DNA of 64,000 nt from Croceicoccus ponticola (GCF_004004515.1 NZ_RXOL01000001.1:930001-994000); one strand, 5' to 3'. Shown: positions 27,841 to 38,536, numbered from the stretch's first letter. Notes: a model not told the origin generated them from the sequence alone. Numbers and translations: made by a program.

Positions 27841-28353
27841 TCAGATACGCCGCACGCCCGCCGCGATCAGCCGCGCGATCAGCATGTCGGCCGCATCGCC
27901 CAGCGCGCGGCGGGGAAAGATGCTGTAGAACATCTCGGTCTGGTAGAGCAGGATCAGGTCGTCGCTGACCGCCAGTTCGCGAAAATCGTCGAACGGGATG
28001 CGCATGGTCCCGCGTTGTCCGGCCACCGTCATCGCGGCATCGTCGAACGTCAGCGTATATTCGTCGCGCAGCGCCGCGCTTTGCCGATATTGCCGCCGCC
28101 CCTGTCGCGGGATCAGCCACAACAGCACGAAATAGACGAACGGCAAGGCAAAGAGGAGCGCGGCGGTCGACGCAAGGTTGAGCATACCGTCGTCGAAAAT
28201 GTCGAACAGCAATAGCGCAATTTCTACCAAGACGATCAGGGCTAGCAGCCAGCGCGTCAGCGGGCGGCGCATCTGCTTGCGAAACGCAATGCGCGCGGCG
28301 GCAACCGTTTCGTCCTCGACAATGCGATAGGTGAAAGGGCCAAGTTCGGTCAT
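27841..28353 (-). CDS. YcxB-like membrane protein
   Basis: 170 residues with two adjacent membrane helices (about 32-52 and 58-85) and a soluble C-terminal domain: RDEYTLTFDDAAMTVAG, MRIPFDDFRELAVSDDLILLY and FSIFPRRAL, the pattern of YcxB-like proteins (a PH-like fold). Function unknown. It converges with moaB. Confidence 0.75.
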   Translation of the reverse strand: MTELGPFTYRIVEDETVAAARIAFRKQMRRPLTRWLLALIVLVEIALLLFDIFDDGMLNLASTAALLFALPFVYFVLLWLIPRQGRRQYRQSAALRDEYTLTFDDAAMTVAGQRGTMRIPFDDFRELAVSDDLILLYQTEMFYSIFPRRALGDAADMLIARLIAAGVRRI

Positions 28354-28400
28354 GGCACCGGGCTAGCCAAACCATCGGCGCTCGTCCACGAGTTCTTGTT

Positions 28401-29510
28401 ATGTTCCGTATCATGCGTCATGATGGCGCCATGCCGAATCGCGCAATCCACGGTCGCGGGGCGCCGTCGAACGCGGTGCCGCAGCGCTTCGGCCTCGCTT
28501 CTCGCGAGGAAGACGGCGACTGGCTGGACGAGGCTGCGGACATCGACGGCCCCGCCCCGCCGCGTCGAACCACCGTGACAGAGGAACACCCCCGCGCCAT
28601 CGTGTCGTTCAACAAGTCGCCCGACATCCCGTTCGACCGTTCGATCAATGCGTATCGGGGCTGCGAACACGGCTGCGTCTATTGCTTTGCCCGCCCGTCC
28701 CACGCCTATCACGATCTTTCGCCCGGCCTCGATTTCGAGACGAAGCTGTTCGCCAAGCCCGGTGCCGCGCGCCTTTTGCGCCAGACGCTGGCCAAGCCCG
28801 CCTATGCGCCGCAGGTCATCGCGATGGGGACGAACACCGATCCCTATCAACCGATAGAGGGCCGCTATCGCATCACGCGCGAGATACTCGAACTGTGCCT
28901 GGACGTGCGGCACCCGGTGGCAATCACCACGAAATCAGCCCGCGTGCTGCGCGATCTCGAAATCCTGCGGGAAATGGCAAGGGAGCGCCTCTTCGCGGTC
29001 AGCCTGTCGGTCACCACGCTCGATCCGCGCCTGTCGGGCCTGCTCGAACCGCGCGCGTCCTCACCTGCCAAGCGGCTCGACGCTCTCGCCCGATTGGTGG
29101 ACGCGGGGGTGCCTGCGCATTGCATGATTTCGCCCGTAATCCCCGCGATCACCGACCAATTCATGGAAGGCATCGTCGCGCGCTTGGGCAAAATCGGGGT
29201 GGGTTCGGCAAACTGGATCATGCTTCGCCTGCCGCACGAAGTCGCGCCGCTGTTCCGCGAATGGCTGGACGCGCATTATCCCGACCGCGCGGCAAAGGTT
29301 ATGAACATGGTGCGCGAAATGCGCGGAGGCCGCGACAACGAACCGAACTTCCACGCCCGGTTTCGCCCCGTCGGCGCATGGGCCGACCTTTTCCGCCAAC
29401 GCTTCCGCCTTGCCGTCAAACGCGCAGGACTGCCGCAGGCGGAATTCGAACCCGATTGCAGCCGCTTTCGCCGCCCCTCGCTCGACGGGCAGCTCGCGCT
29501 ATTCGACTGA
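28401..29510 (+). CDS. PA0069-family radical SAM protein
   Basis: Radical SAM enzyme with the cluster motif C-x3-C-x2-C in YRGCEHGCVYCFARP. Also GTNTDPYQPIE and LSVTTLDPRLSGLLEPR, characteristic of SplB-like/PA0069 proteins. Substrate unknown; distantly related to spore photoproduct lyase. Starts at 28401, 28413 and 28431 are all possible and none has a good ribosome site; the longest is given (369 residues). It converges with dnaE. Confidence 0.88.
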   Translation: MFRIMRHDGAMPNRAIHGRGAPSNAVPQRFGLASREEDGDWLDEAADIDGPAPPRRTTVTEEHPRAIVSFNKSPDIPFDRSINAYRGCEHGCVYCFARPSHAYHDLSPGLDFETKLFAKPGAARLLRQTLAKPAYAPQVIAMGTNTDPYQPIEGRYRITREILELCLDVRHPVAITTKSARVLRDLEILREMARERLFAVSLSVTTLDPRLSGLLEPRASSPAKRLDALARLVDAGVPAHCMISPVIPAITDQFMEGIVARLGKIGVGSANWIMLRLPHEVAPLFREWLDAHYPDRAAKVMNMVREMRGGRDNEPNFHARFRPVGAWADLFRQRFRLAVKRAGLPQAEFEPDCSRFRRPSLDGQLALFD

Positions 29511-29534
29511 AACTTGCGCCCAGCCTCGGGCGGC

Positions 29535-32500
29535 TCAGGCCACCAGCCGCAGGGCGCTGGCCGAACGCGCGGTTAGCGCCGCCGTGCTGACGCCATCGAT
29601 CAGCGCGATCCTGTCGGCCAGTTCGCCGTCGAGCGCGAAATCCCGGCCAAGCAGCATCGTCGCCTCCCGCCCCTCGCCCAGCATCAGCCGCGCGATCACC
29701 TCGCCGGTCGCATCGGCGCTGCGCGGCAGGGCCAGCGCCAGTTCGGCCATCGCATCGACTCGATTGATCGTCAGCCGCAATTCCATGCGCGCCGAACCCT
29801 TGACCGCCGTCATCGGCCGCGCGCCGCGCACGGTGACACGCGGCGGTTCGTCGGCGCTGGGCCGGTCGAGTTCGACATTGAGCAGGACGCATTCGCCCGA
29901 CTTGGCCCATTCCTGAAAGCTACCGACCAGCGATTCTTCGAAGCATGACGCGCTGAACTGGCCCGACTGGTCCGAAAAGTCGGCCATGACGAAATCCTTG
30001 CCCTTGCGCGTCTGGCGCTTGTTCGCCCCTTCGACCAGCACGGCCATGACCGCGGTGGATCGGCCGCCGCCCGAACCGCCTTCGGACCCGCTGGCCATCA
30101 GGCTGGAGAACGAACGCGCGCCCTGCGCGCTGGCGACCGCGCGCCATTGGCTGACGGGGTGCGCGGCGAAATAGAAGCCGAAGTTCTCGCGCTCCTTCTC
30201 CATCTGTTCCTGGCGCGGCCATGCCGGTGCTTCGACCAGCCTCAGGTCCTGTTCGGCGTGTTCCTCTGCCCCGAACAGCCCAACCTGCCCGCTCGCCTTT
30301 TCGCGCGACGCGGCATCGGCCACGGCCAAAAGCATGTCGGCATTGGCGATGATCTTCGCGCGATTGGGTTCCAGCGAATCGAGTGCGCCGGCGCAGGCCA
30401 GCCCTTCCAATTGGCGGCGGTTCATCGACCCTGCGGGCAACCGCTCGAAAAGTTCCTTCAGGCTCGCAAACGGCCCGCGCGCCTCCCGCTCGGCGACGAT
30501 GGCGTCCATCGCCTTTTCGCCGACGTTGCGGATGCCCGCCAATGCATATCGGACGCGGTGCCCTTCGTCGGTCGGCTCAACCGTGAACTCCGCCTCGGAC
30601 CAGTTGATGTCCGGCCCCGCGCATTCGACCTCCCCGCCCGGATAGCGGCGCATGTCGTCGACGAATACCGACAGCTTTTCCGACTGGTGCATGTCGAAGC
30701 ACATCGACGCGGCAAAGAATTCGTGCGGGTAATGCGCCTTCAGCCACGCGGTCTGATAGGCGAGAAGCGCGTATGCAGCCGCGTGCGACTTGTTGAAGCC
30801 GTAGCCTGCGAACTTGTCGATCAAGTCGAACAGTTCGTTGGCCTTGCGCGCATCGATCCCCGATTCGGTTTTGCAACCGTCGACGAAACGCTGGCGCTGC
30901 GCGTCCATTTCGGCCTGCACCTTCTTGCCCATCGCGCGGCGCAGCAGGTCGGCGTCGCCCAGCGAATATCCGGCCAGGATCTGCGCAGCCTGCATGACCT
31001 GTTCCTGATAGACGAAGATGCCGTAGGTTTCGGCGAGGATGCCTTCCAACTTGGGGTGCGGATATTCGATTTCCGCAAGGCCGTTCTTGCGCTGACCAAA
31101 CAGCGGGATGTTGTCCATCGGGCCGGGACGGTAGAGCGAGACGAGCGCGATGATATCCTCGAACCGCGTCGGTTTCACTGCGGCCAGCGTGCGGCGCATC
31201 CCTTCGGATTCCAGCTGGAACACGCCGACGGTATTGCCCTGCTTCAACAGCTGGAACACGCCCGCGTCGTCCCACGGCAGCAGGTCTAGATCGATGGTGA
31301 TCCCCCGCTTTACCATCAAGTCGATAGCCTTGCGCAGCACCGAAAGCGTCTTCAGCCCGAGAAAGTCGAACTTCACTAGGCCCGAACTTTCGACATGCTT
31401 CATGTCGAACTGCGTCACCGGCATGTCGGAACGCGGATCGCGGTAGAGCGGCACGAGCTGCGACAGCGGCCTGTCGCCGATCACCACGCCCGCCGCGTGG
31501 GTGGACGAATTGCGCGGCAATCCTTCCAATTGCACGGCCAGATCGACCAGCCGCCGCACGTCGGGATCGCGCTTGTATTCGCCGGCGAAGTCCGCAGCCC
31601 CGTTCAACGTGCGATCCAGCGTCCACGGATCGGTCGGATGGTTGGGGATCATCTTGGTCAGCCGGTCGACCTGCCCATAGCTCATCTGCAGGATGCGCCC
31701 GCAATCGCGCAGCACGGCGCGGGCCTTCATCTTGCCGAAAGTGATGATCTGCGCGACGTGGTCGTGCCCGTATTTCTGCTGAACGTAGCGGATCACTTCG
31801 CCGCGCCGGGTTTCGCAGAAATCGATGTCGAAGTCGGGCATCGACACGCGTTCGGGGTTGAGGAAACGTTCGAACAGCAGGCCCAGCCGCAGCGGATCGA
31901 GATCGGTGATGGTCAGCGCCCACGCGACAAGACTGCCCGCGCCCGAACCACGGCCCGGACCGACCGGGATGCCGTTGTCCTTGGCCCATTTGATGAAGTC
32001 GGCAACGATCAGGAAGTAGCCGGGGAAACCCATGCCGACGATGATGTCGACTTCGAACTGCAACCGGTCGAAATACTTCTGGCGTTCGCCCGCCGCCATT
32101 TCGCCATAAGGTTCGAGCCGTTTTTCAAGCCCGGCCGTCGCATCCTCGCGGATCATCCGCGCCTCGCCCTCAAGATCGCCCGCAAGGCTGGGCAGGATCG
32201 GCTTCCGATAGGGCGGCTTGAACGCGCAGCGCTGCGCTACGACCATGGTGTTGGCCGTCGCTTCGGGCAGGTCTGCGAAGATCTGCGCCATCGTGTCGGC
32301 GGGCTTTACCCATGCATCGGCGGGCGCGCGCGGGCGTTCGGCGGTGTCGATGTAGGTCGAATTGGCGATGCACAGCATGGCATCGTGCGCGGCGTGAAAG
32401 CCCGGTTCGTCGAACAGCGCCGGGTTCGTGCCGACCAGCGGCAGGTCGCGCGCATAGGCGAGCGCGATCAGCGCGTCTTCGCTGTCCGCCTCGTTCTCCG

Positions 32501-33035
32501 CGCCGGTGCGAGCGATTTCGACATAGAGCCGGTCGGCGAACAACGCCTGCAACCGATCGGCATATTGCGACGCCTCATCAGCCTGCCCCGCCGCGTAAAG
32601 CCGGGCCAGCGCGCCATCACCCGCGCCGGTCAGGCAGATCAACCCGTCAGTGCGACCTTCGAGCGCGTCCAATTCGACATGCGGATCGAGATGCAGCGGG
32701 CGATCGAGATGCGCCATGGACGCAAGGTGGCACAAGTTGTTCCAGCCATCTTCGTCCTGAGCATAAAGCGCCAGCCAGTCGATCGCTTCGTGCTTCTGAC
32801 CGTCCTTTGCCGGGCGTCGGACCGCCAGCAGTGTGCCGACGATGGGCTGCACCCCCAGTTTCACCGCCGCGTCGGCAAAGGGAATCGCGCCATAAAGCCC
32901 GTTGCGGTCGCAAATCGCAATGGCCGGAAAACCGCGCGCCTGCGCCAGCGCGGCCAGCTTCTTCGGATCGATCGCGCCTTCCAGCATGGTGAAGCTGGAA
33001 AACACGCGTAGCGGTACGAAGGGAGCGAAAGCCAT
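29535..33035 (-). CDS. dnaE: DNA polymerase III alpha subunit
   Basis: Main replicative polymerase, 1166 residues from ATG at 33035. The N-terminal PHP domain (VPLRVFSSFTMLEGAIDPK, AICDRNGLYG) is followed by the polymerase palm with GPGRGSGAGSLVAWAL and the catalytic aspartates in MPDFDIDFCE, then the fingers region (YQEQVMQAAQILAGYSLG), a helix-hairpin-helix section (GIRNVGEKAM) and an OB fold near the C-terminus. Length is normal. Preceded on the same strand by a 94-residue gene of unknown function. Confidence 0.97.
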   Translation of the reverse strand: MAFAPFVPLRVFSSFTMLEGAIDPKKLAALAQARGFPAIAICDRNGLYGAIPFADAAVKLGVQPIVGTLLAVRRPAKDGQKHEAIDWLALYAQDEDGWNNLCHLASMAHLDRPLHLDPHVELDALEGRTDGLICLTGAGDGALARLYAAGQADEASQYADRLQALFADRLYVEIARTGAENEADSEDALIALAYARDLPLVGTNPALFDEPGFHAAHDAMLCIANSTYIDTAERPRAPADAWVKPADTMAQIFADLPEATANTMVVAQRCAFKPPYRKPILPSLAGDLEGEARMIREDATAGLEKRLEPYGEMAAGERQKYFDRLQFEVDIIVGMGFPGYFLIVADFIKWAKDNGIPVGPGRGSGAGSLVAWALTITDLDPLRLGLLFERFLNPERVSMPDFDIDFCETRRGEVIRYVQQKYGHDHVAQIITFGKMKARAVLRDCGRILQMSYGQVDRLTKMIPNHPTDPWTLDRTLNGAADFAGEYKRDPDVRRLVDLAVQLEGLPRNSSTHAAGVVIGDRPLSQLVPLYRDPRSDMPVTQFDMKHVESSGLVKFDFLGLKTLSVLRKAIDLMVKRGITIDLDLLPWDDAGVFQLLKQGNTVGVFQLESEGMRRTLAAVKPTRFEDIIALVSLYRPGPMDNIPLFGQRKNGLAEIEYPHPKLEGILAETYGIFVYQEQVMQAAQILAGYSLGDADLLRRAMGKKVQAEMDAQRQRFVDGCKTESGIDARKANELFDLIDKFAGYGFNKSHAAAYALLAYQTAWLKAHYPHEFFAASMCFDMHQSEKLSVFVDDMRRYPGGEVECAGPDINWSEAEFTVEPTDEGHRVRYALAGIRNVGEKAMDAIVAEREARGPFASLKELFERLPAGSMNRRQLEGLACAGALDSLEPNRAKIIANADMLLAVADAASREKASGQVGLFGAEEHAEQDLRLVEAPAWPRQEQMEKERENFGFYFAAHPVSQWRAVASAQGARSFSSLMASGSEGGSGGGRSTAVMAVLVEGANKRQTRKGKDFVMADFSDQSGQFSASCFEESLVGSFQEWAKSGECVLLNVELDRPSADEPPRVTVRGARPMTAVKGSARMELRLTINRVDAMAELALALPRSADATGEVIARLMLGEGREATMLLGRDFALDGELADRIALIDGVSTAALTARSASALRLVA

Positions 33036-33146
33036 GATGCCATGCTTACTGAAACAGCCCGCCCCGCGCGAGGGCGAAACGGGCCGTTTCAACAGGGCTA
33101 TCCACGATTTGGGCCCGTTTGATCGCAGACGGGTATGGCCGGTACG

Positions 33147-33165
33147 GGCCTGACTTCAGCAGGCC
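33147..33165. other. Inverted repeat between the 94-residue gene and dnaE
   Basis: GGCCTG (33147-33152) and CAGGCC (33160-33165) form a 6-bp stem with a 7-nt loop, 11 bp past the end of the small gene on the minus strand. There is no T tract. It could pause or partly terminate transcription into dnaE. Confidence 0.35.
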
Positions 33166-33175
33166 GGGCCTCAAA

Positions 33176-33460
33176 TCACGCCTTGGGGAAGTCGTCCCGC
33201 CGCGCCAGCGCCTCGATCTCGCCCAGCGAAAACAACCGGTCGCCGGATTTCTGGATCGCAAGGCCGGTGCGGTCTTCCTTGGGCAGCATCATCACGAAGC
33301 GGATCATTTCGGCGAACGTGCCGTCACGCATGACGTTGAATCCGCGCATCATATCGCTTTCCGCGCCATCGGCCCTGCGGTGCAGCGTGGCGTGATCGTT
33401 CCAGTCGTTCGCATTCGGATCGAGCGGTTCTGCGTGAAATGTGGTGGGATGTTCGCTCAT
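33176..33460 (-). CDS. Conserved-looking small protein, unknown
   Basis: 94 residues from ATG at 33460, which has GAAGGGG just upstream. Soluble; N-terminal part rich in Asp/His/Asn (LDPNANDWNDHATLHRRADG), then an amphipathic segment (MRGFNVMRDGTFAEMIRFVM) and a short LGEIEALARR helix. I do not recognise the family. It lies 140 bp upstream of dnaE on the same strand. Confidence 0.65.
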   Translation of the reverse strand: MSEHPTTFHAEPLDPNANDWNDHATLHRRADGAESDMMRGFNVMRDGTFAEMIRFVMMLPKEDRTGLAIQKSGDRLFSLGEIEALARRDDFPKA

Positions 33461-33565
33461 GTCGGCCCCTTCTCGTCTTGTCCGGTGTGTCATATGCACA
33501 ACGCACGGACAGTCCGTTTTTTCCCCGAGCAGGCCGATTTTATTACGCCATCCCGGCGCGCGCGA

Positions 33566-34282
33566 TCAGTGCAGCTTGCCTTCGTGCAACCGCACGACCC
33601 GGTCCATCCGCGCCGCCAGCCGTTCGTTGTGCGTCGCGATCAGCGCCGAACTGCCCTGCCCGCGCACCAGGCGCAGGAATTCGGCCAGCACCCGTTCGCT
33701 CGTCGCTTCGTCGAGATTGCCCGTCGGTTCGTCCGCCAGCACCAGTTGCGGCTTGTTCGCCAGCGCGCGCGCCACGGCCACGCGCTGCTGTTCCCCGCCC
33801 GAAAGCTGGCTGGGTCGATGGGTCAGCCGCTGGCCAAGGCCAAGCGCGGTGAGCAGTTCTTCCGCTCGCCGTTCGGCGTCGGCCCGCGGAATGCCCGCAA
33901 CAAGCTGCGGCAGGACCACGTTTTCCTTCGCATCGAAATCGGGCAGCAAGTGATGGAACTGATAGACGAAGCCCAAGTGATCGCGTCGCAACGCCGTGCG
34001 CGCATCGCCGTTCGACTTTTCCGCCTTCTGCCCGCAGATCGTGATCTCGCCGCCAAAGCCGCCTTCGAGCAAGCCGACGGCCTGCAACATCGTCGACTTG
34101 CCCGACCCCGACGGGCCGAGCAGTCCGACGATTTCGCCGGGCATGATCGACAGATCGACGCCGCGCAGCACGTCGATGGTCACGCCGCCTTGGGTAAAGC
34201 TACGGGTCAGGTCCTTCAGTTCGACGACAGGAGCCTGATTTGCGGGAGCATCTGCGGCGGGGTTCATCGCGATCTCATTCAT
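33566..34282 (-). CDS. lolD: Lipoprotein-releasing ABC transporter ATPase LolD
   Basis: ATPase of the Lol system that releases outer-membrane lipoproteins from the inner membrane. The 238-residue protein has Walker [10 protein letters not shown], the signature [15 protein letters not shown], Walker [13 protein letters not shown] and the H-loop histidine in ATHNE. The start overlaps the end of the permease gene by 8 bp, forming a permease-ATPase operon. Confidence 0.94.
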   Translation of the reverse strand: MNEIAMNPAADAPANQAPVVELKDLTRSFTQGGVTIDVLRGVDLSIMPGEIVGLLGPSGSGKSTMLQAVGLLEGGFGGEITICGQKAEKSNGDARTALRRDHLGFVYQFHHLLPDFDAKENVVLPQLVAGIPRADAERRAEELLTALGLGQRLTHRPSQLSGGEQQRVAVARALANKPQLVLADEPTGNLDEATSERVLAEFLRLVRGQGSSALIATHNERLAARMDRVVRLHEGKLH

Positions 34283-35516
34283 AACGCAGCACCTGCACCG
34301 GATCGGTGCTCGCCGCCTTTAAAGCAGGGTAAAGCGTGGCGAGGAACGACAGGACCAGCGCCATGCCGGTGATGATCATGACCTCGGCCGGGTCGGTTCG
34401 CGCGGGCAATTCGGAAAGGAAACGAATCGACGGGTCCCACAATTCCTGCCCCGTCAGCAATTCGACCAGCCGCACGGCCGACTGCCGGAATTCCAGCGCG
34501 ACAAAGCCGAGCAGCAGTCCTGCACCAGTGCCCAGCGCACCGATCAGGAAACCTGCCGTCACGAATATCTTGAGGATCGAACGCCGCGTCGCGCCCATCG
34601 TGCGCATGATCGCGATGTCGCGTGTCTTGGCGCGAACCAGCATGATGAGGCTCGACAGGATGTTGAACACCGCGACCAGCACGATGATCGACAGCACGAC
34701 GAACATCGCCACGCGTTCCACCGCCAGCGCTTCGAACAACGATGCATTGATCGTCTTCCAGTCGTTGACCACCGCGCGCCCCGCCAGCTTCTGCCCCAGC
34801 GGGGCCAGCGTTTCGCCGACGGTATCGGGATCTTCGGTCATCACCTCGATCATGCCGATGGTATTGCCCATCAGCATCAGCGTCTGCGCATCCTCAATCG
34901 GCATGACGACATAGGCATTGTCGTAGTCGTAGATGCCGATTTCGAAGATCGCGGCGACTTCATACCCGATTTCGCGCGGCACCGTGCCGAACGGCGTCGT
35001 TCGGCCTTGCGGATTGATGATCGTGATCACGTCGCCGATGCGGATGCCCATGTTTTGCGCCAGCCGCGAACCGATGGCGACGCGATTGGCGCCCGGCTGC
35101 AACAGGCCGAGATTGCCGAGCAGCTTCTTTTCTTTCAGCTCATTGATCGAATCGCGGGTTGATCCGCGCACCAGCACCGCTTCGACCCGGCCTTCGTAAC
35201 TGCCCAGCAGCGGCTGTTCGATCAGCGGCGATGCGGACGTGACGCCCGGCGTCTTGCGCACGTCCTCGAGCACGTTTTGCCAGTCGTCCATCCGTCCGCC
35301 ATAGGCCTGGATCACGGCATGGCCGTTCAGCCCCACGATCTTGTCGAGCAATTCGGCGCGAAAGCCGTTCATGACGCTCATCACGATGACGAGCGCGGCG
35401 ACGCCCAGCATCACGGCGACAAGGCTGATGCCAGCCACCATGGCGATGAACGCTTCGCCCCGCCCCGGCAGCATGTAGCGCTTGGCGATGGTCCATTCGA
35501 AGGGAGAGAGGATCAA
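34275..35516 (-). CDS. Lipoprotein-releasing ABC transporter permease (LolC/LolE family)
   Basis: Membrane partner of LolD. 413 residues from a TTG at 35516 ([20 protein letters not shown]). One N-terminal membrane helix with the family motif [16 protein letters not shown], a large periplasmic domain (about 60-260) and three C-terminal helices. Only one permease gene is here, as is usual in alphaproteobacteria where it may work as a homodimer. The open frame upstream to 36095 is noncoding-looking and overlaps purF antisense. Confidence 0.92.
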   Translation of the reverse strand: MILSPFEWTIAKRYMLPGRGEAFIAMVAGISLVAVMLGVAALVIVMSVMNGFRAELLDKIVGLNGHAVIQAYGGRMDDWQNVLEDVRKTPGVTSASPLIEQPLLGSYEGRVEAVLVRGSTRDSINELKEKKLLGNLGLLQPGANRVAIGSRLAQNMGIRIGDVITIINPQGRTTPFGTVPREIGYEVAAIFEIGIYDYDNAYVVMPIEDAQTLMLMGNTIGMIEVMTEDPDTVGETLAPLGQKLAGRAVVNDWKTINASLFEALAVERVAMFVVLSIIVLVAVFNILSSLIMLVRAKTRDIAIMRTMGATRRSILKIFVTAGFLIGALGTGAGLLLGFVALEFRQSAVRLVELLTGQELWDPSIRFLSELPARTDPAEVMIITGMALVLSFLATLYPALKAASTDPVQVLRYE

Positions 35517-35816
35517 GTCGGGGTAACTGCCTGCTGTGCGGCGAAGCGGATCGGGTCGAAACTGCCGTGGGCCGGCCCCGTTGCGCATCGCGGTTTGACG
35601 GTGAACTCGCGTGACTAGGCCGCGGTTCCCGCGCTGGCAAGCGGCGCACGGCACAGAGGCGATTGCCGCATGTGCGAGCGCCGGTCCAGCGACGGCTGCA
35701 ATCGGCGGTTGTAATCGCATTGAAACACCGGCTAAGGCGCGCGTGACGTGATCGGGGCTTTCTGTTAAGTCCCCCGGCGCATCCCCCGGCAGGCTACATA
35801 TCGGAACCATCAAGGC
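35517..35816. other. Divergent gap between the Lol permease and purF
   Basis: 300 bp with no supported gene. It should contain promoters for both directions. I see no clear PUR box, riboswitch or terminator. Confidence 0.5.
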
Positions 35817-37343
35817 ATGACGCCCACCGATTTCGTCCAGCATCCGTACCTCGACACGGATGGCGACAAGCTGCGAGAAGAATGCGGCGTATTCGGCGTC
35901 ATCGGCGCCCGCGACGCTGCTGCCGTCACGGCCCTCGGCCTTCACGCCCTGCAGCACCGCGGACAGGAAGCGGCGGGCATCACCAGCTTCGACGGCACCG
36001 AATTCTATTCCCGGCGCGGCACCGGCCACGTCGCCGAAAACTTCTCCACCGGCGAAGCGCTCGCGCAGTTGCCCGGCGAAATGGCGGCGGGTCACGTGCG
36101 CTATTCCACCACGGGCGGCGCGGGGCTGCGTAACGTTCAGCCGCTATACGCCGATCTTGCCAGCGGCGGCTTTGCCATTGCCCACAACGGCAATATCTCC
36201 AACGCGATGCACTTGCGCGCCGAACTGGTTCGCAAGGGCGCGATCTTCCAGTCGACAAGCGATACCGAGGTCATCATCCACCTCGTCGCGACCAGCCGCT
36301 ATCCCACGATGCTGGACCGCTTCGTCGATGCCCTGCGCCTTGTCGAAGGGGCCTATTCGCTGGTCGTGATGACGAACAAGGGCATGGTCGCTTGCCGCGA
36401 TCCGCTCGGCATTCGTCCGCTGGTCATGGGCCGGGTCGGCGACGCCGTGGTGTTCGCGAGCGAAACGGTCGCACTCGATATTATCGGGGCGGAATTCGAA
36501 CGCGAAATCGAACCGGGCGAATTGGTCGAAGTCGATTTCGACGGCACGATCCGCTCCACCCGCCCGTTCGGCAGGCCATCGGCGCGCCCATGCATTTTCG
36601 AACACGTCTATTTCAGCCGCCCCGATTCGATCAGCGACGGCCGCTCGGTCTATTCGGTGCGCAAGGCGATCGGCGAACAGCTCGCCATCGAAAGCCCCGC
36701 CGATGCCGATATCGTCATCCCGGTGCCCGATTCAGGCGTGCCCGCCGCCATCGGCTATGCCCAGCAATCGGGCGTGCCGTTCGAGCTAGGCATCATCCGG
36801 TCGCACTATGTCGGCCGCACATTCATCCAGCCCAGCGACGGCCAGCGCAATTCGTCGGTGGCTCGCAAGCACAATGCCAACCGCGCGCTTGTCGCGGGCA
36901 AGCGGATTATCCTGATCGACGATTCGATCGTGCGCGGCACCACCAGCCTGAAAATCGTGCAAATGATGCGCGATGCCGGCGCCCGCGAAGTGCACATGCG
37001 CATCGCCAGCCCGCCGACGATGCATTCGTGCTTTTACGGCGTCGACACGCCTGAACGGTCGAAGTTGCTGGCCGCGCGCATGGACGTTCAGGCGATGCAG
37101 GAATTCATCCAGGCGGACAGCCTCGCCTTCGTTTCGATCGACGGCCTGTACCGCGCAGTGGGGATCGAGCAGCGCAAGGCGACGTGCCCGCAATATTGCG
37201 ACGCCTGCTTTACCGGTGAATATCCCACGACCCTTACCGACGTGTCCGAACGCGTGAATCCGCAGCTCAGCTTTGCCGACAACACGCTGAACGGCAGCGA
37301 AAAGACAACGCGCGGCAAGTCCGTCGGTGAAAAGGCAGCCTGA
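35817..37343 (+). CDS. purF: Amidophosphoribosyltransferase PurF
   Basis: First enzyme of de novo purine synthesis, making phosphoribosylamine from PRPP and glutamine. 508 residues with the N-terminal Ntn-hydrolase domain; the catalytic Cys is C23 after a 22-residue propeptide ending EE. The phosphoribosyltransferase domain has LIDDSIVRGTTS. Cysteines at PCIFEH, HSCFYG and QYCDACF match the Fe-S type found in Bacillus. The SDR gene begins inside the stop codon (ATGA-type overlap). Confidence 0.96.
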   Translation: MTPTDFVQHPYLDTDGDKLREECGVFGVIGARDAAAVTALGLHALQHRGQEAAGITSFDGTEFYSRRGTGHVAENFSTGEALAQLPGEMAAGHVRYSTTGGAGLRNVQPLYADLASGGFAIAHNGNISNAMHLRAELVRKGAIFQSTSDTEVIIHLVATSRYPTMLDRFVDALRLVEGAYSLVVMTNKGMVACRDPLGIRPLVMGRVGDAVVFASETVALDIIGAEFEREIEPGELVEVDFDGTIRSTRPFGRPSARPCIFEHVYFSRPDSISDGRSVYSVRKAIGEQLAIESPADADIVIPVPDSGVPAAIGYAQQSGVPFELGIIRSHYVGRTFIQPSDGQRNSSVARKHNANRALVAGKRIILIDDSIVRGTTSLKIVQMMRDAGAREVHMRIASPPTMHSCFYGVDTPERSKLLAARMDVQAMQEFIQADSLAFVSIDGLYRAVGIEQRKATCPQYCDACFTGEYPTTLTDVSERVNPQLSFADNTLNGSEKTTRGKSVGEKAA

Positions 37344-38074
37344 TGACCGACGATGCGGCGAACAAGCCCCTTGCGGGCAAGCTGGCGCTTGTCACCGGGG
37401 CAAGCCAGGGCATCGGCGCGGCGACCGCCATCGAACTGGCCAACCGGGGCGCGCACGTCATCCTGACCGCGCGCGACGACCGCAAGCTGGAACAGGTCGA
37501 AGATCAGATCCACAAAACCGGCGGCAGCGCGACGATCGCGCCGATGGACTTGGCGGAACCCGACTCGATCGCCCGCCTCGCCACAGCCATATCGGGGCGC
37601 TGGGATGCGCTCGACGTGCTCGTCATCAACGCAGCGGTCTTCGTGCCGCATACGCCGGTGCAGGATCTCGATCCCAAGGCGTTCAGCCACGCGCTCACGG
37701 TTAACGTGCTGGCGACGCAGAACCTGATCGCGGCGTTCCATCCGATGCTCAAACGTGCGGAACGCGGCACCGTCATCGGCCTGACCAGCAGCGTCGGATC
37801 CTCCCCGCGCGCCTATTGGGCGGGATATGGCGCGACCAAGGCCGCATTCGACAGCCTGCTGGGTAGTTACGCCCTTGAAAACGCCAATACCAGCAGTGTC
37901 CGGACGGCCATCGTCAACCCCGGCGGCACCCGCACCGACATGCGTGCCCGCGCCTTTCCCGGCGAAGATCCGGCAACGGTTCAGCCGCCCGAAGTGGTGG
38001 CGCAATTCATCGCCAACATGCTTGGTAAAGACTTCCCGAACGGCGGAATATTTTCCGTTAAGGATGCGAAGTAA
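37343..38074 (+). CDS. Short-chain dehydrogenase/reductase coupled to purF
   Basis: 243-residue SDR with the cofactor loop GASQGIG (residues 19-25), NAAV in place of NNAG, and the YGATK active-site pair. The RTDMRARAF loop near the C-terminus is typical of small SDRs close to YciK-like proteins. Substrate unknown. The ATG shares a base with the purF stop, so it is translated together with purF, which gives no clear clue to its substrate. Confidence 0.88.
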   Translation: MTDDAANKPLAGKLALVTGASQGIGAATAIELANRGAHVILTARDDRKLEQVEDQIHKTGGSATIAPMDLAEPDSIARLATAISGRWDALDVLVINAAVFVPHTPVQDLDPKAFSHALTVNVLATQNLIAAFHPMLKRAERGTVIGLTSSVGSSPRAYWAGYGATKAAFDSLLGSYALENANTSSVRTAIVNPGGTRTDMRARAFPGEDPATVQPPEVVAQFIANMLGKDFPNGGIFSVKDAK

Positions 38075-38182
38075 CCCGCCCTTAACCGCAATTATCGCAG
38101 ACTGAGGACACTCAAGAACGGCCGATTCGCTTTCGAGCGGGATTGTCGGCCACGGTTGTCCTCTTTCACGGGATTGCATGCC

Positions 38183-38536
38183 ATGACCGAATTTTTCCTT
38201 ACCGACCGTTATTTCGCGGCATCGCAGGAAGATCGCAGCGCGCCCCGCCTGCAACTGACGATCCCGGTCACGCTGCGTCCGGCCGGCGGTCATGGTTTTT
38301 CCAGCGAAGTGCAGGATCTTTCGCTCGGCGGCTTTTCGGCCAGTTGCGTCAATCGCCTTGCCGTCGGCACGCTGTGCTGGCTCAAACTGCCCGGCCTCGC
38401 CGCGTTGCAGTGCGAAGTGATCTGGTGGCAGAACAATCTTGTCGGTTGCGCCTTTCAGAACCTGCTCAGCCCGATCGTCTACGACGACATCGTAAACCGC
38501 TATCGCGGCAGCGCCCAAGTGCCGCGCCGGGTTTGA
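38183..38536 (+). CDS. PilZ-domain protein
   Basis: 117 residues from ATG at 38183. It has the PilZ c-di-GMP signature: basic residues before the barrel (DRSAPRLQLTIPVTLRP) and DLSLGGFSA (D/NxSxxG). The first motif is RxxxR-like but shortened, so ligand binding should be verified. Likely a small cytoplasmic signalling protein. It converges with cfa. Confidence 0.78.
   Translation: MTEFFLTDRYFAASQEDRSAPRLQLTIPVTLRPAGGHGFSSEVQDLSLGGFSASCVNRLAVGTLCWLKLPGLAALQCEVIWWQNNLVGCAFQNLLSPIVYDDIVNRYRGSAQVPRRV

Noticed and set aside
33061-33146. Small RNA or leader before dnaE
   Set aside because: A CCCGT/ACGGG pairing exists, yet there is no promoter or terminator evidence.
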